Assembly: GCA_002842395.1 (NCBI GenBank) | Contig: PHCV01000001.1 | Span: 1-64,000 of the forward strand | From: Betaproteobacteria bacterium HGW-Betaproteobacteria-11 | GTDB taxonomy: Bacteria > Pseudomonadota > Gammaproteobacteria > Burkholderiales > Rhodocyclaceae | DNA: 64,000 nucleotides | Reading direction: 5' to 3' | Shown here: piece by piece, positions 23,102 through 35,995 of the stretch | How positions within the stretch are numbered: position 1 is the stretch's first letter | How the letters are laid out: each line of letters begins with the position of its first letter | Position numbers and translations under genes: made by a program | Notes under the pieces: model-generated | What the model was told of the DNA's origin: nothing | Database searches by the model: none | The model's input: only the letters and a program-made list of their open reading frames with translations

Positions 23102-24448
23102 ATGGCATTCCTGGCAACCGATACCATCGCTGCAATAGCCACTGCCTCGGGACGCGGAGGTATCGGCGTAGTCCGGGTTTCCGGGCAGGCTCTGCGCTCC
23201 TTTGCGCAACACCTGTGTCACAGGACGCCCCTGCCGCGTCGTGCCACCATGACCGAGTTTCTGGCTGCGGATGGCTCACCCATCGATCAGGGTATTCTGC
23301 TTTACTTTCCGGCACCTCATTCATTTACCGGCGAAGACGTACTTGAATTGCAGGGTCACGGTGGCCCTGTCGTGATGCAGATGTTGTTGGCGCGTTGTAT
23401 CGAGATTGGCGCACGAATTGCCGAGCCTGGTGAGTTCACTCGACGCGCTTTCCTCAACGACAAAATCGACCTGGCACAGGCCGAGGCCGTCGCCGATCTG
23501 ATCGATGCGACGACGACTGTCGCTGCCCGTTCCGCGTTACGTTCCCTGACGGGGGAGTTTTCTCGCGAAGTTCATCGCCTCGTGGAGAGCATGACCGGAC
23601 TGCGTATTCTTGTCGAATCCAGCCTGGATTTTCCCGATGAAGAAATCGATTTCCTGCAGGAAACCGACGCTGCGCAACAGTTGCGGGTTCTGCGCAAATC
23701 GTTGGATGAACTTCGAGCCCGGGCCCGGGCGGGAAGCGTGTTGCGTTCGGGTTTGCAGGTGGTGTTGACGGGTTTGCCGAATGTAGGAAAGTCGTCCTTG
23801 CTCAATCGTCTGGCAGGTGAGGAGCGCGCAATCGTCACCGAGCTTCCCGGGACGACACGCGATGCGGTGCGGGAAACCATTCAGGTTTCGGGAATCCCGG
23901 TGCACATCATCGATACCGCCGGATTGCGAGACACCGATGATGTCGTTGAACGGATGGGCATGGACCGGACTTGGCAGGAGATTGCGCGTGCAGATGTCGT
24001 TCTTCAGCTGGTCGATGCGCGCAGTGGAATCACTCCGGCTGACCAAGCCATTGCGGCGCGTCTGCCAGGTAAAGTCGAGCGGATCGTGGTCGAAAACAAA
24101 TGTGATCTGGCAAGCAAGACTGCACAACGCTTCATGCTGCAGGGGCGGGTGCATCTGCTTCTGTCGGCGCGGACCGGTGAAGGTGTGGACCTGCTGCATG
24201 ATGAGTTGCTGCGTGTGGCAGGATGGCATGGCACGGGCGAGGACGTTCTTCTTGCCCGCGAACGTCATCTGGTAGCGCTCGATCTTGCGGCGGAAAAGTC
24301 GGCGCTGGCGGAACGCCACTTGGGGCAGCTGGAGTTGTGTGCCGAGGAGTTGCGCCTGGCCCAGGAAGCGCTGTCTGGCATCACGGGTGAATTCACGGCG
24401 GATGATTTGCTGGGCCAGATTTTTTCAAGATTTTGTATCGGAAAGTAG
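23102..24448 (+). CDS. mnmE: tRNA modification GTPase MnmE
   Basis: With MnmG it installs the cmnm5 group on U34 of certain tRNAs. Start at ATG 23102, preceded by GAAGGAG; an open frame continues upstream but has no family similarity. N-terminal folate-binding domain, helical domain, G domain with [12 protein letters not shown] (about residue 224), DTAGLRDT and NKCD, and the invariant C-terminal FCIGK. 448 residues. A dispersed 26-bp motif near residue 400 is read as EKSALAER. Confidence 0.96.
   Translation: MAFLATDTIAAIATASGRGGIGVVRVSGQALRSFAQHLCHRTPLPRRATMTEFLAADGSPIDQGILLYFPAPHSFTGEDVLELQGHGGPVVMQMLLARCIEIGARIAEPGEFTRRAFLNDKIDLAQAEAVADLIDATTTVAARSALRSLTGEFSREVHRLVESMTGLRILVESSLDFPDEEIDFLQETDAAQQLRVLRKSLDELRARARAGSVLRSGLQVVLTGLPNVGKSSLLNRLAGEERAIVTELPGTTRDAVRETIQVSGIPVHIIDTAGLRDTDDVVERMGMDRTWQEIARADVVLQLVDARSGITPADQAIAARLPGKVERIVVENKCDLASKTAQRFMLQGRVHLLLSARTGEGVDLLHDELLRVAGWHGTGEDVLLARERHLVALDLAAEKSALAERHLGQLELCAEELRLAQEALSGITGEFTADDLLGQIFSRFCIGK
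24292..24317 (+). repeat. Dispersed 26-bp motif, copy 6 (inside mnmE)
   Basis: GGAAAAGTCGGCGCTGGCG then GAACGCC, read in frame as EKSALAER. Confidence 0.7.
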
Positions 24449-24471
24449 GGAAGATTTGGCGATCGGCAAAA

Positions 24472-24487
24472 TGTTTCACGTGAAACC
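24472..24487. promoter_or_regulatory. parS centromere site 1
   Basis: TGTTTCACGTGAAACC: the palindromic core GTTTCACGTGAAAC of the universal chromosomal parS, bound by ParB. parA and parB are encoded 2.6 kb downstream. Confidence 0.93.
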
Positions 24488-24508
24488 GCAACGAGTTCGG
24501 CCTGATCG

Positions 24509-24524
24509 TGTTTCACGTGAAACC
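24509..24524. promoter_or_regulatory. parS centromere site 2
   Basis: A second TGTTTCACGTGAAACC identical to the first, 37 bp away centre to centre, in the mnmE-mnmG gap. Confidence 0.93.
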
Positions 24525-24589
24525 ATTCTGGCCTAATGTTTCATCTGCAAGGGCGTATCATGCGCCCTTTGAATTTGAGTAAGACCCCG

Positions 24590-26467
24590 GTGCATTTCCC
24601 AGACTCATTCGATGTGATCGTGATCGGCGGCGGGCATGCCGGGACCGAGGCTGCGCTTGCCGCGGCACGCAGCGGGGCGCGAACCCTCCTGCTCACGCAC
24701 AACATCGAAACCCTGGGCGCGATGTCATGCAATCCTTCCATTGGAGGTATCGGGAAGAGTCATCTGGTGAAGGAAATCGATGCGCTGGGTGGGGCCATGG
24801 CCGAAGCAACGGACGAGGCGGGGATCCAGTTCCGGATCCTTAACGCATCCAAGGGCCCGGCGGTTCGGGCCACGCGAGCTCAGGCAGACAGGCAACTGTA
24901 CAAACAGGCGATCCGCGAACGACTGGAAAATCAGCCCAACTTGACACTCTTCCAGCAGGCGGTCGACGACCTGGTCGTCGTCGGCGATCGGGTGCAGGGT
25001 GTCCTTACCCAGCTCGGTATCTGCTTCCATGCGCCGGCGGTGGTGCTGACTGCCGGCACTTTCCTTAATGGCTTGGTGCATGTCGGGCTGGAGCACTACA
25101 CGGGAGGCCGATTCGGTGACCCGGCCGCAATTTCGCTGGGGCAGCGGCTGAGGGAGTTGAATCTGCCGACGGGGCGCTTGAAGACCGGCACGCCGCCCCG
25201 GCTCGATGGACGGTCGATCGATTTTTCGGTGATGGAGCGGCAGCCGGGAGACGATCCGCTACCGGTATTTTCGTTCATCGGCGCGGCATCGTCGCATCCA
25301 CGGCAGGTTCCCTGCTGGATCACGCACACCAACGCAAGAACTCACGAGATCATTCGCGCGGGGCTTGACCGCTCGCCCATGTTTACGGGTGTCATCGAGG
25401 GTGTGGGGCCACGTTACTGCCCGTCGATCGAGGACAAGATTCATCGGTTTGCGGGTAAAGACAGCCATCAGGTTTTCATGGAGCCCGAGGGCTTGCAGAC
25501 GCACGAGATTTATCCTCAGGGGGTGTCCACCAGTTTGCCCTTCGATGTTCAGCTCGCGTTGATTCGTTCCATTCGCGGCCTGGAGCAGGCTCACATCACG
25601 CGGCCCGGTTATGCCATCGAGTATGACTACTTCGATCCGAGAAACCTCAAGGCTAGTCTAGAGACGAAGTCGATTGCAGGACTTTACTTTGCCGGGCAGA
25701 TCAATGGCACCACGGGTTACGAGGAGGCTGCGGCGCAGGGTTTGCTGGCCGGCCTGAATGCATCCCGGCATGCCCGTCAATTGCCGCCCTGGACGCCACG
25801 GAGAGACCAGGCTTATCTGGGGGTGCTGGTCGATGATCTGATTACCCGCGGAATTTCCGAACCGTATCGCATGTTTACCAGCCGTGCGGAGTATCGCTTG
25901 TCGTTGCGCGAGGACAATGCCGACTTGCGGCTGACCGAAATCGGCCGCGAACTGGGGCTGGTCGATGATCGTCGCTGGGCATGGTTCAACCGCAAACGCG
26001 ACGCCATCGCCACAGAGATCGAGCGCCTGAAGTGCACTTGGGTCAATCCCAGGCTGATTCCCGAGCATGACGCCATCCGTGTGCTGGGCAAGGCCCTGGA
26101 GCGGGAATACAACTTGTTCGATCTGCTGCGCCGGCCGGCCGTTAATTACGCAGCGCTGCTGAGTTGGCCGGGGGTTGGAGATGGAGTGGTCGACCCCGAT
26201 GTGGTCGGGCAGATCGATGTGCAGGCTAAATATCAGGGTTACATCGAGCGGCAAAAGGATGAGGTGGCCAAGGGCCTTGCCCATGAATCCGCCCGGTTAC
26301 CGATTGATATCGACTATAACGAAGTCCATGGACTTTCCTTCGAGGTGCGGCAGAAGCTGAGCCAGGCACGTCCCGAGACCCTTGGTCAGGCATCTCGCGT
26401 GCAAGGTGTGACGCCTGCCGCCATTTCCTTGCTCTTGGTGCACCTGAAACGGAGGCAGGCTGCATGA
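24590..26467 (+). CDS. mnmG: tRNA uridine-5-carboxymethylaminomethyl modification enzyme MnmG
   Basis: FAD-dependent partner of MnmE in tRNA wobble-uridine modification. The dinucleotide-binding motif [20 protein letters not shown] is at the N-terminus; [18 protein letters not shown] and [13 protein letters not shown] are family blocks, with C-terminal helical domains. I place the start at GTG 24590 ([10 protein letters not shown]) because it matches the family's usual short N-terminus; ATG 24560 and ATG 24536 are in-frame alternatives. Overlaps the rsmG start by ATGA. Confidence 0.95.
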   Translation: MHFPDSFDVIVIGGGHAGTEAALAAARSGARTLLLTHNIETLGAMSCNPSIGGIGKSHLVKEIDALGGAMAEATDEAGIQFRILNASKGPAVRATRAQADRQLYKQAIRERLENQPNLTLFQQAVDDLVVVGDRVQGVLTQLGICFHAPAVVLTAGTFLNGLVHVGLEHYTGGRFGDPAAISLGQRLRELNLPTGRLKTGTPPRLDGRSIDFSVMERQPGDDPLPVFSFIGAASSHPRQVPCWITHTNARTHEIIRAGLDRSPMFTGVIEGVGPRYCPSIEDKIHRFAGKDSHQVFMEPEGLQTHEIYPQGVSTSLPFDVQLALIRSIRGLEQAHITRPGYAIEYDYFDPRNLKASLETKSIAGLYFAGQINGTTGYEEAAAQGLLAGLNASRHARQLPPWTPRRDQAYLGVLVDDLITRGISEPYRMFTSRAEYRLSLREDNADLRLTEIGRELGLVDDRRWAWFNRKRDAIATEIERLKCTWVNPRLIPEHDAIRVLGKALEREYNLFDLLRRPAVNYAALLSWPGVGDGVVDPDVVGQIDVQAKYQGYIERQKDEVAKGLAHESARLPIDIDYNEVHGLSFEVRQKLSQARPETLGQASRVQGVTPAAISLLLVHLKRRQAA

Positions 26468-27099
26468 CGTTGGCCGGGCACCTGCAACGGGGGTTGAGCG
26501 AGATGCAGCTCGATCTTCAAGAAGAAACGAGATTCCGCCTGCTCGACTATCTGGCCCTGCTGACGAAGTGGAATGCGACTTTCAATCTTACGGCGATCCG
26601 CGATAGCGAACAAATGTTGATCCAGCACGTGCTGGATTCGTTATCCGTGCTTTGCGTCCTGAAAAAGTCGGTGCTGGCGGGACGGCGCTGGGCCGATGTC
26701 GGGAGCGGTGCCGGACTGCCGGGTATCCCCCTCGCCATTGTCTGTCCTGAACTGTCGATGAGTCTGGTCGAGACGGTGGAAAAAAAGACTGCGTTTCAAA
26801 GGCAGGCGAAGATCGAGCTGGGTCTGGCGAATCTCGAAGTCGTGGGTGGCCGGGTTGAGCAATTACCGGCTGGCGGTTTCGATGCGGTAATTTCTCGTGC
26901 CTTTGCCTCGCTTGCGGAATTTGCCAGCCTGGCCGGACATCTGGTGCGCCAGCCGGGCCGGTTATATGCCATGAAGGGGCGTTTGCCCGAGAAGGAAATC
27001 GAACAGTTGCCAACGTCATGGCATGTGGCGGAAAGTTTTCCGCTGCGGGTTCCGGGCCTGGATGCGCAGCGTTGTCTGATCGTTCTCGAGAAAGAGTAA
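26464..27099 (+). CDS. rsmG: 16S rRNA (guanine-527 N7)-methyltransferase RsmG
   Basis: Methylates G527 of 16S rRNA. The SAM-binding block is [16 protein letters not shown] (about 77-92); HVLDSLSVL precedes it, as usual. 211 residues. Coupled to mnmG. Immediately before the SAM motif, a diverged dispersed 26-bp motif codes [10 protein letters not shown]. Confidence 0.96.
   Translation: MTLAGHLQRGLSEMQLDLQEETRFRLLDYLALLTKWNATFNLTAIRDSEQMLIQHVLDSLSVLCVLKKSVLAGRRWADVGSGAGLPGIPLAIVCPELSMSLVETVEKKTAFQRQAKIELGLANLEVVGGRVEQLPAGGFDAVISRAFASLAEFASLAGHLVRQPGRLYAMKGRLPEKEIEQLPTSWHVAESFPLRVPGLDAQRCLIVLEKE
26660..26687 (+). repeat. Dispersed 26-bp motif, copy 7 (inside rsmG)
   Basis: TGAAAAAGTCGGTGCTGGCG then GGACGGCG, read as KKSVLAGR, the same frame as in mnmE. 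Confidence 0.65.
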
Positions 27100-27103
27100 G
27101 AAG

Positions 27104-27877
27104 ATGCACATATTTGCCATAGCAAACCAGAAAGGCGGCGTTGGTAAAACGACGACTGCAGTCAATCTGGCGGCTGCACTGGCGGCGAGTGGCCAGCGTA
27201 CCCTGCTGGTGGACCTCGATCCGCAAGGTAATGCCACCATGGGCAGCGGGATCGACAAGCGGGGGCTTCAGGTTTCCGTCTATCAGGTATTGTTGCAGCT
27301 GATTACGCTCGCCGAGGCGCGGGCGACATCCCCCGCCGGGAAATTCGATGTTCTGCCCGCCAATCGTGATCTGGCGGGCGCCGAAGTCGAACTGGTCGAT
27401 CTCGATCTTCGCGAGATGCGGCTCAAGGCTGCCCTGGCCGAACATCGCGACGATTACGATTTCGTCCTCATCGATTGCCCGCCTTCGTTATCCATGCTGA
27501 CCCTGAATGGCCTGTGCGCCGCCCACGGAGTCATCATTCCGATGCAGTGTGAATACTATGCACTGGAGGGACTTTCGGACCTGGTCAACACAATCAAGAA
27601 GGTGCATGCCAACCTCAATCGCGATCTCAAGATCATCGGCTTGCTACGGGTCATGTTCGATCCGCGCAACACCTTGTCGAATCAGGTTTCCGCGCAGCTT
27701 GAGCAGCATTTTGGCGACAAGGTATTCAAAACCCTGGTGCCGCGCAATGTCCGCCTGGCTGAAGCCCCCAGTTATGGAGTTCCAGGTGTTCTGTTCGACA
27801 GGGCCGCCAAGGGGGCTCAGGCCTATATGACGTTTGCTGATGAAATGATTGAACGTGTCGGTCAATGGAAGGAATGA
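27104..27877 (+). CDS. parA: Chromosome-partitioning ATPase ParA
   Basis: Walker-type ATPase that moves ParB-parS complexes and so segregates origins. Deviant Walker A KGGVGKTTTAVNLAAAL (about 9-25), DLDPQGNATMGSG (A'), and DYDFVLIDCPPSLSML (B). 257 residues, typical of chromosomal ParA/Soj. Starts 4 bp after rsmG; directly upstream of parB and close to two parS sites. Confidence 0.97.
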   Translation: MHIFAIANQKGGVGKTTTAVNLAAALAASGQRTLLVDLDPQGNATMGSGIDKRGLQVSVYQVLLQLITLAEARATSPAGKFDVLPANRDLAGAEVELVDLDLREMRLKAALAEHRDDYDFVLIDCPPSLSMLTLNGLCAAHGVIIPMQCEYYALEGLSDLVNTIKKVHANLNRDLKIIGLLRVMFDPRNTLSNQVSAQLEQHFGDKVFKTLVPRNVRLAEAPSYGVPGVLFDRAAKGAQAYMTFADEMIERVGQWKE

Positions 27878-27878
27878 A

Positions 27879-28730
27879 ATGAATGCAACGCGGTTGAAAG
27901 GCCTGGGGCGGGGACTCGATAGCCTGCTCGATCCGGAAACGACGAACAGGACGCAGCGTCAGGACATGTTGCCGCTGGATAGTTTGCAGCCTGGGCGGTA
28001 TCAGCCGCGAACACGCATGGATCCGGGTTCGCTGGAGGATCTGGCTGCCTCGATCAAGGCGCAGGGCCTGATTCAGCCGATTTCGGTGCGCCCGGTCGGT
28101 GTCGAACGCTACGAAATCATCGCCGGAGAGCGACGTTGGCGCGCCGCCAGAATTGCCGGGCTGTCGGTGGTTCCGGTATTGATCCGGGATATCCCGGACG
28201 ATGCGACCTTGGCCATTTCGCTGATCGAAAATATCCAGCGTGAAGACCTCAATCCGCTTGAGGAAGCCGCAGGCCTTCAACGGTTGATCGATGAATTCGG
28301 CATGACGCATCAGCAGGCCGCCGATGCGGTCGGTCGGTCACGCTCGGCGGCATCCAATCTGCTGCGTTTGCTCCAGTTAGCCAAGCCGGCGCAGGATATG
28401 CTGATGGCGGGTGATATTGAAATGGGCCATGCCCGCGCCTTGTTGCCGCTGGCAAAAAGTGAGCAAAACAGGATTGGTGCTCTGGTTGTTGACAAGGGCT
28501 ATTCGGTTCGCGAAACCGAGCGCCTGGTGGCGCAGGCGCTGAATCCGCCCATCAAAAAAAATGTTCAGCAACCCGGTGATCGGGATTTATTGCGGTTGGA
28601 AGACGAGTTATCCGACCGTTTGGGCGCAACAGTGAAGATCACGGCCAATCGCAAAGGGGCCGGTCGCCTGAGTATCCGCTTCAATACTCTGGACCAGCTC
28701 GATGGCCTGTTGGAGCGTCTTGGAAAATGA
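27879..28730 (+). CDS. parB: Chromosome-partitioning protein ParB
   Basis: CTP-dependent clamp that loads at parS. N-terminal tail [12 protein letters not shown] contacts ParA; the CTPase domain has the ERRWRAA motif ([12 protein letters not shown]); [15 protein letters not shown] and the helix-turn-helix [23 protein letters not shown] follow; C-terminal dimerisation domain. Start ATG 27879, one base after the parA stop. 283 residues. Confidence 0.97.
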   Translation: MNATRLKGLGRGLDSLLDPETTNRTQRQDMLPLDSLQPGRYQPRTRMDPGSLEDLAASIKAQGLIQPISVRPVGVERYEIIAGERRWRAARIAGLSVVPVLIRDIPDDATLAISLIENIQREDLNPLEEAAGLQRLIDEFGMTHQQAADAVGRSRSAASNLLRLLQLAKPAQDMLMAGDIEMGHARALLPLAKSEQNRIGALVVDKGYSVRETERLVAQALNPPIKKNVQQPGDRDLLRLEDELSDRLGATVKITANRKGAGRLSIRFNTLDQLDGLLERLGK

Positions 28731-28823
28731 GAACCCGATGCGAAGGTATGGGATCTGATAACAACCAGTGGTCAGCTATGCGTGATGTCTTGTAATATAT
28801 ACATATTGCAACGCAACAGAATG

Positions 28824-28852
28824 TTGACAGATACCAGCCGAGCCTTTAACAT
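28824..28852 (+). promoter_or_regulatory. Predicted sigma-70 promoter of the atp operon
   Basis: TTGACA, 17 bp, TAACAT (4 of 6), about 30 bp before the atpI ATG in the 152-bp gap after parB. Confidence 0.7.
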
Positions 28853-28882
28853 GCGCAGGCTTTGGTTGAATGCAGGGCGGTA

Positions 28883-29218
28883 ATGTACAAGACTATCGTT
28901 CTGCAGCTGGCCGTAACCTTGATCGCAGCCGCTTTTGCCGGGTTCTGGCTGGGTGAGCGCGGGGTGATCTCGGTGTTGTTAGGGGGGGCGGCATACCTGG
29001 TTCCAAACCTAATATTCGTCGCGAGGCTCTCGGCTGCGGCAGGCAGCGGCCGAGCAAGTGGGGCAACGTTTTTTGTTGGCGAATTTCTGAAGATACTTTC
29101 GACGCTGACAATTTTGGTATTGGCACAAAAGTTCTACGAAGTGCATTGGTTGGCAATGCTCGGCGGGCTTTTCGTTGCATTGAAGGCAAACCTGTTCGCA
29201 TTCTTGTTAAAAAACTGA
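28883..29218 (+). CDS. atpI: ATP synthase subunit I
   Basis: Small hydrophobic protein at the head of the ATP synthase operon, thought to help c-ring assembly. 111 residues with about four membrane segments ([20 protein letters not shown] first). Start ATG 28883; a TTG seven codons upstream is less likely. It begins one base before atpB. Confidence 0.9.
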   Translation: MYKTIVLQLAVTLIAAAFAGFWLGERGVISVLLGGAAYLVPNLIFVARLSAAAGSGRASGATFFVGEFLKILSTLTILVLAQKFYEVHWLAMLGGLFVALKANLFAFLLKN

Positions 29219-29219
29219 C

Positions 29220-30047
29220 ATGTCATCCGGTACCGAAGAACACGCGCTGACTGCTGGCGACTACATTGTCCATCACCTGACGCACCTGACCAGCACGGGG
29301 CACAAACAAGCCTCCGTAATCGACTGGTCGGTAATCAACATCGATACGCTATTCTGGTCGATCAGCATGGGAGCGCTGGCCGTTTTTCTGCTGGCGCGCG
29401 CCGCCAGGAACGCGACTTCGGGAGTTCCGGGTCGCTTTCAAGCCGCTGTAGAAATCCTGGTCGAAATGGTCGAGTCGCAGTCCAAGTCGATCGTACATGG
29501 CGACCGCAGTTTTATCGCTCCAGTCGCGCTCACGGTCTTTGTGTGGGTTCTGTTCATGAACGCCATGGATTTCCTGCCGGTTGATTTCCTGCCCAGCATT
29601 GGTGCCATGCTGGGGCTTCATTATCAACGCGTGGTGCCTACGGCCGACCTGAACGGTACGCTGGGGATGTCGATTGGTGTTCTGTTGCTCTGTCTGTACT
29701 ACAACATCAAGGTCAAGGGAGTTGGTGGCTGGGTGCATGAACTCTTTACCGCGCCTTTTGGCAATCACCCGTTGCTTTACCCCGTCAACTTTGCGATGCA
29801 GTTGATTGAATTCACCGCAAAAACGGTTTCGCACGGAATGCGTCTGTTCGGCAACATGTACGCAGGCGAACTGGTCTTCATGCTGATTGCGCTGATGGGC
29901 AGCACGGCCACCGTGGCTGGATTTTTCGGACATGTGGTGGCTGGGTCGATCTGGGCCATCTTCCACATCCTGATTGTCGTACTGCAAGCTTTCATCTTCA
30001 TGATGCTGACACTGGTCTATATCGGTCAGGCGCATGAAGGGCATTAA
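29220..30047 (+). CDS. atpB: ATP synthase Fo subunit a
   Basis: Membrane stator subunit that forms the proton half-channels. Five to six membrane helices; the essential arginine is in [19 protein letters not shown] (helix 4), and the last helix has [20 protein letters not shown]. 275 residues, close to E. coli. Confidence 0.97.
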   Translation: MSSGTEEHALTAGDYIVHHLTHLTSTGHKQASVIDWSVINIDTLFWSISMGALAVFLLARAARNATSGVPGRFQAAVEILVEMVESQSKSIVHGDRSFIAPVALTVFVWVLFMNAMDFLPVDFLPSIGAMLGLHYQRVVPTADLNGTLGMSIGVLLLCLYYNIKVKGVGGWVHELFTAPFGNHPLLYPVNFAMQLIEFTAKTVSHGMRLFGNMYAGELVFMLIALMGSTATVAGFFGHVVAGSIWAIFHILIVVLQAFIFMMLTLVYIGQAHEGH

Positions 30048-30093
30048 GGAAAGAACCAACTTATTCCATTCTGTTTTTTTGCAGCATTTTTAA

Positions 30094-30360
<267 letters not shown>

Positions 30361-30391
30361 TCGCTCCTTCATTGCTTAAAGGAGCGATAAA

Positions 30392-30862
30392 GTGAATCTG
30401 AACGCGACACTGTTTGCCCAGTTGATCGTATTCTTCGTCCTGGCGTGGTTCACGATGAAGTTCGTGTGGCCGCCCATTATGAAGGCACTTGACGAACGTG
30501 CAGGCAAGATTGCCGATGGGCTCGCGGCTGCGGACAGAGCGAAAACCGACTTGGTGCTGGCGGAGAAAAAGGCGGCCGAGGAACTGCGGAAGGCGCGCGA
30601 GTCTGCGGCGGAATTTCGTTCCGGTGCCGAAAAGCAGGCCGCCCAGCTTCTTGAAGAAGCGCGCAACGAGGCAGCGCATATCGTGGCTGCCGCGCGTGAT
30701 GCAGCCGAAACCGAAGCCGGTGTCGCTGCTCAGCGCGCCAGGGAAGCTCTCCGTGATCAGGTGGCACAACTGGCTGTTGCCGGCGCCGAGAAAATTCTGC
30801 GCAAGGAAATTGATGCCAAGGCCCATGCCGAGCTCTTGGCACAACTCAAGTCGGAGCTGTAG
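30392..30862 (+). CDS. atpF: ATP synthase Fo subunit b
   Basis: Peripheral stalk subunit: one N-terminal membrane helix ([20 protein letters not shown]) and a long charged coiled coil to the end. 156 residues. Starts with GTG (read as Met) or the equivalent after GGAGCG; 6 bp from atpH. Confidence 0.96.
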   Translation: MNLNATLFAQLIVFFVLAWFTMKFVWPPIMKALDERAGKIADGLAAADRAKTDLVLAEKKAAEELRKARESAAEFRSGAEKQAAQLLEEARNEAAHIVAAARDAAETEAGVAAQRAREALRDQVAQLAVAGAEKILRKEIDAKAHAELLAQLKSEL

Positions 30863-30868
30863 AGCGTC

Positions 30869-31411
30869 ATGGCTGAAAATGTCACTCTCGCACGACCTTA
30901 TGCCGAAGCTGCTTTCCGGTTGGCCAGGGATGCAGGTCCCGAGGCCATGGCAGCGTGGTCGGCCGTTCTTGTGCGCTTGGCTGCCGTGGTGTCTCGCCCG
31001 GAAGTAGAAGAGTGCATAAACAATCCGCGCTTGTCCTATGAGCAGCTTGCCCAGTTTCTTGAAGGGTTGTCGGATCAGCCGTTGACGCTCGAACAGAAAA
31101 ATTTTGTTCGTGTGCTGGTAGACAATGACCGACTGGTCGTTCTTCCGGAAATCAGTGCCGTATACGATTCGCTCAAGCATGCTCAAGAAGGCATCAAGGA
31201 CGCTGAAATCACTTCGGCATTCGCCATGGATGAATTCGCACTGAAAAATCTGCTGACAGGACTGGAGCAAAAATTTGGCTGCCAGATTCAGGCAAATGTC
31301 ACGATTGACCCCGAGCTGATTGGCGGGGTTCGCATTGCTGTCGGCGATGAAGTCATCGATGCTTCCGTCCGTGGCAAGCTCTCCGCAATGGCCACCGCGC
31401 TACAGAACTAG
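30869..31411 (+). CDS. atpH: ATP synthase F1 subunit delta
   Basis: Connects the F1 head to the peripheral stalk. Starts [20 protein letters not shown]-terminal block [20 protein letters not shown] is diagnostic. 180 residues. Confidence 0.96.
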   Translation: MAENVTLARPYAEAAFRLARDAGPEAMAAWSAVLVRLAAVVSRPEVEECINNPRLSYEQLAQFLEGLSDQPLTLEQKNFVRVLVDNDRLVVLPEISAVYDSLKHAQEGIKDAEITSAFAMDEFALKNLLTGLEQKFGCQIQANVTIDPELIGGVRIAVGDEVIDASVRGKLSAMATALQN

Positions 31412-31421
31412 GAGTTTAACA

Positions 31422-32960
31422 ATGAATCTCAATCCATCCGAAATCAGCGATCTGATCAAGACGCGGATCCAGAGCATGCAGTTGGCTGCGTCTGCCCGCA
31501 ACGAGGGAACGGTGGTTTCCGTGACCGATGGCATTTGCCGTGTCCATGGCCTGGCCGACGTGATGCAGGGAGAAATGCTGGAATTCCCGGGCAACACCTT
31601 CGGCCTTGCGTTGAATCTCGAACGCGATTCCGTTGGTACCGTGATTCTCGGCGATTACGAGCACATTTCCGAGGGCGACACCGTCAAGTGTACCGGCCGC
31701 ATTCTCGAGGTACCTATCGGCCCGGAACTGCTTGGTCGCGTGGTCAATGCGTTGGGCGAGCCGATTGACGGCAAGGGTCCGATCGAAGCCAAATTGACAG
31801 ACAAGCTGGAAAAAGTGGCGCCCGGCGTGATCTGGCGCAAGTCCGTGTCGCAGCCGGTGCAAACCGGGCTCAAGGCGATCGACTCGATGGTTCCGGTGGG
31901 CCGCGGTCAGCGAGAGCTGATCATTGGCGATCGTCAGACGGGGAAGACGGCCGTGGCGGTCGATGCCATCATCAATCAAAAGGGGCAGAACATGTTCTGC
32001 ATCTACGTGGCGATCGGGCAAAAAGCCTCGACCATCGCCAACGTAGTGCGCAAGCTGGAAGAGCATGGCGCGATGAAATACACCATCGTCGTTGCTGCCG
32101 CGGCATCCGATTCCGCCGCGATGCAGTTCCTGGCGCCTTACGCCGGCTGCACCATGGGCGAGTACTTCCGTGATCGCGGCATGGATGCGTTGATCGTTTA
32201 TGATGATCTGACCAAACAGGCTTGGGCCTATCGCCAGATTTCGCTGCTGTTGCGTCGTCCCCCGGGGCGCGAAGCGTATCCGGGCGATGTTTTCTATATT
32301 CATTCGCGTCTGCTGGAAAGAGCTGCTCGCGTGTCGGAAGCCTGGGTCGAAAAGCTGACCAACGGCGAGGTCAAGGGCAAGACAGGTTCGCTGACTGCGT
32401 TGCCGGTTATCGAAACCCAGGCCGGTGACGTCTCCGCCTTCGTGCCGACCAATGTGATTTCGATTACTGACGGTCAAATCTTCCTTGAAACCGACCTGTT
32501 CAATGCCGGTATCCGTCCCGCGATGAATGCCGGCATCTCGGTGTCCCGCGTCGGCGGTGCGGCGCAGACCAAGGTCATCAAAAAGCTGGGCGGTGGCGTG
32601 CGTCTGTCGCTGGCTCAATATCGCGAACTGGCCGCTTTTGCCCAATTCGCATCCGACCTGGACGATGTGACGCGCAACCAGCTGGAACGTGGTCGCCGTG
32701 TGACCGAGCTGATGAAGCAGTTGCAATACTCCCCGCTCACGGTGGCTGACATGGCGATCTCGTTGTACGCCTCGAACGAGGGGTTCATGGATGATGTCGA
32801 TGTTTCTCGGATTCTTGCCCTGGAAACGGCGTTGCATCAGACCATGCATCAGAAGCATGCCGATCTGGTAGCGAAAATCGAGGCTACCAAGGATCTGGAC
32901 AAGGAAACCGAAGCCCAACTCAAGGCGGCGATTATCGAGTTCAAGAAATCCTGGGTCTGA
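31422..32960 (+). CDS. atpA: ATP synthase F1 subunit alpha
   Basis: Non-catalytic nucleotide-binding subunit of F1. Walker [14 protein letters not shown] (about 169-181); [17 protein letters not shown] is the alpha signature. 512 residues from ATG 31422, preceded by AGGAG; the open frame extends upstream but overlaps atpH. Confidence 0.98.
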   Translation: MNLNPSEISDLIKTRIQSMQLAASARNEGTVVSVTDGICRVHGLADVMQGEMLEFPGNTFGLALNLERDSVGTVILGDYEHISEGDTVKCTGRILEVPIGPELLGRVVNALGEPIDGKGPIEAKLTDKLEKVAPGVIWRKSVSQPVQTGLKAIDSMVPVGRGQRELIIGDRQTGKTAVAVDAIINQKGQNMFCIYVAIGQKASTIANVVRKLEEHGAMKYTIVVAAAASDSAAMQFLAPYAGCTMGEYFRDRGMDALIVYDDLTKQAWAYRQISLLLRRPPGREAYPGDVFYIHSRLLERAARVSEAWVEKLTNGEVKGKTGSLTALPVIETQAGDVSAFVPTNVISITDGQIFLETDLFNAGIRPAMNAGISVSRVGGAAQTKVIKKLGGGVRLSLAQYRELAAFAQFASDLDDVTRNQLERGRRVTELMKQLQYSPLTVADMAISLYASNEGFMDDVDVSRILALETALHQTMHQKHADLVAKIEATKDLDKETEAQLKAAIIEFKKSWV

Positions 32961-33008
32961 GGATTCGCGAAGCGCACAGTACCGTTAACGAGTTGACGAA
33001 GGGCGATC

Positions 33009-33884
33009 ATGGCTGGCAGCAAGGAAATCAGAACCAAGATCAAGAGCGTTCAAAACACGCGCAAGATCACCAAGGCGATGGAAATGGTCGCCGCTTCCAA
33101 GATGCGCAAGGCGCAGGAGCGGATGCGGGCTGCCCGCCCCTACGCTGAAAAAATCCGTCGTCTTGCTGCGAATCTTTCGCATGCGTTGGTAACCGACTAC
33201 CGTCATCCGTTTCTGGTGAAAAGCGCCTCGACCCAACGCATCGGCCTGATCGTGATTTCGACCGACAAGGGATTGTGCGGGGGTCTCAACACCAATATCC
33301 TGCGCCTTTCGATGAATGCGATGAAGCAATGGGAGGCCGGCGGAACCAGCGATATTCGCGTGACCTGTATTGGCAACAAGGCACTCGGTTTCATGCAGCG
33401 GCTGGGAGCCAAGGTGGTTTCGCAGCTGACCCATATGGGAGATACCCCGCACCTGGAACAATTGATCGGGCCGATCAAGGTCATGATCGATGCGTATCAG
33501 GCAGGTGAAATCGACGCGGTGCACATTGCCTACACGCGGTTCATCAACACCATGAAACAGGAGGCCGTGCTCGAACCATTGCTCCCGCTTTCGGGAGAGC
33601 GACTGGGCACGCCGGAAACGGGTTGGGATTACCTGTACGAACCCGATGCCGAAACAGTCATCGACGACTTGTTGATGCGTTATGTCGAAGCCTTGATCTA
33701 TCAAGGAGTTGCTGAAAACATGGCCTCCGAGCAATCGGCACGGATGGTGGCCATGAAAGCCGCAACCGACAACGCCGGCAGCGTCATCAAGGAATTGCAA
33801 CTGGTATACAACAAGGCACGCCAAGCCGCGATCACCAAGGAAATCTCGGAAATCGTCGGTGGTGCGGCAGCAATTGCCGGATGA
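33009..33884 (+). CDS. atpG: ATP synthase F1 subunit gamma
   Basis: Central rotor shaft. N-terminal [20 protein letters not shown] and C-terminal [19 protein letters not shown], the two long helices of the coiled coil. 291 residues. The last 16 bp are duplicated 80 bp downstream. Confidence 0.97.
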   Translation: MAGSKEIRTKIKSVQNTRKITKAMEMVAASKMRKAQERMRAARPYAEKIRRLAANLSHALVTDYRHPFLVKSASTQRIGLIVISTDKGLCGGLNTNILRLSMNAMKQWEAGGTSDIRVTCIGNKALGFMQRLGAKVVSQLTHMGDTPHLEQLIGPIKVMIDAYQAGEIDAVHIAYTRFINTMKQEAVLEPLLPLSGERLGTPETGWDYLYEPDAETVIDDLLMRYVEALIYQGVAENMASEQSARMVAMKAATDNAGSVIKELQLVYNKARQAAITKEISEIVGGAAAIAG

Positions 33885-33960
33885 TTGGGCGAGACTCACA
33901 TGAGCGTAGCGCGCATGTTATGGCGAGACCAAACCAGCCGGGCACGGCAGCAATTGCCGG
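33865..33960 (+). repeat. Duplicated 16-bp end of atpG
   Basis: CGGCAGCAATTGCCGG occurs at 33865-33880, coding the last residues of AtpG, and again at 33945-33960 in the atpG-atpD gap, exactly 80 bp on and out of frame. Each copy can fold into a short CGGCA/TGCCG hairpin. The 131-bp gap is otherwise empty apart from the atpD ribosome-binding site. Confidence 0.75.
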
Positions 33961-33964
33961 CTAA

Positions 33965-35416
<1,452 letters not shown>

Positions 35417-35474
35417 GTGAAAGATTGCCGACAGCGGTGATATTGCCCACAGACGGTAGCAGGAGAGGTAAAGT

Positions 35475-35897
35475 ATGGTGATGACAGTCCATGTTGACGT
35501 GGTAAGCGCTGAGGCGGAAATCTTTTCGGGCCTTGCCGAGTTCGTCGTGCTGCCCGGCGAAGCGGGCGAGCTCGGGATTCTCCCCGGCCACATGCCGCTG
35601 ATGAGCCGGATCAAGCCGGGCGCGGTGCGCATCAAGCGTCCGGATAGGGCCGAAGAAGTGATTTTCGTCGCGGGCGGTCTGCTCGAGGTACAGCCGGGCC
35701 TGGTCACCGTGCTGGCGGATACCGCGATTCGGGGTGCCGATCTGGATCAGGCGAAGGCGCTGGAAGCCAAGCAGAAAGCCGAGGAAGCGCTCGCCAATCG
35801 TCGCTCGGAACTCGATTACGCCCGTGCCCAGGCAGAACTTGCCGCAGCCATCGCGCAGCTGGCGGTGATCGAGCAGTTGCGCAAGCGGGGCCATTAG
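35475..35897 (+). CDS. atpC: ATP synthase F1 subunit epsilon
   Basis: Rotor subunit and inhibitor. N-terminal beta sandwich ([39 protein letters not shown]) and a C-terminal helical hairpin. 140 residues from ATG 35475; ATG 35481 is equally possible. Last gene of the operon, followed by a strong terminator. Confidence 0.96.
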   Translation: MVMTVHVDVVSAEAEIFSGLAEFVVLPGEAGELGILPGHMPLMSRIKPGAVRIKRPDRAEEVIFVAGGLLEVQPGLVTVLADTAIRGADLDQAKALEAKQKAEEALANRRSELDYARAQAELAAAIAQLAVIEQLRKRGH

Positions 35898-35936
35898 AGT
35901 CTGCCAGAGTCTGCGGCCTCTCGTGTATCCAAAAAT

Positions 35937-35966
35937 AAAAAAGGCAGCCGTGGCTGCCTTTTTTAT
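35937..35966. terminator. Bidirectional intrinsic terminator (atpC / ubiJ)
   Basis: Stem GGCAGCC-GT-GGCTGCC flanked by A-run and T-run on either side, between the converging atp operon and the ubiJ gene. Confidence 0.92.
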
Positions 35967-35995
35967 TTGTGCTGCGGTTGCTCCTGACAAGAAAA

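Noticed and set aside
30541-30570. GACTTGGTGCTGGCGGAGAA in atpF resembling the 26-bp motif
   Set aside because: The A-tract and GTCGG part are missing; explained by the coiled-coil sequence TDLVLAEKK.
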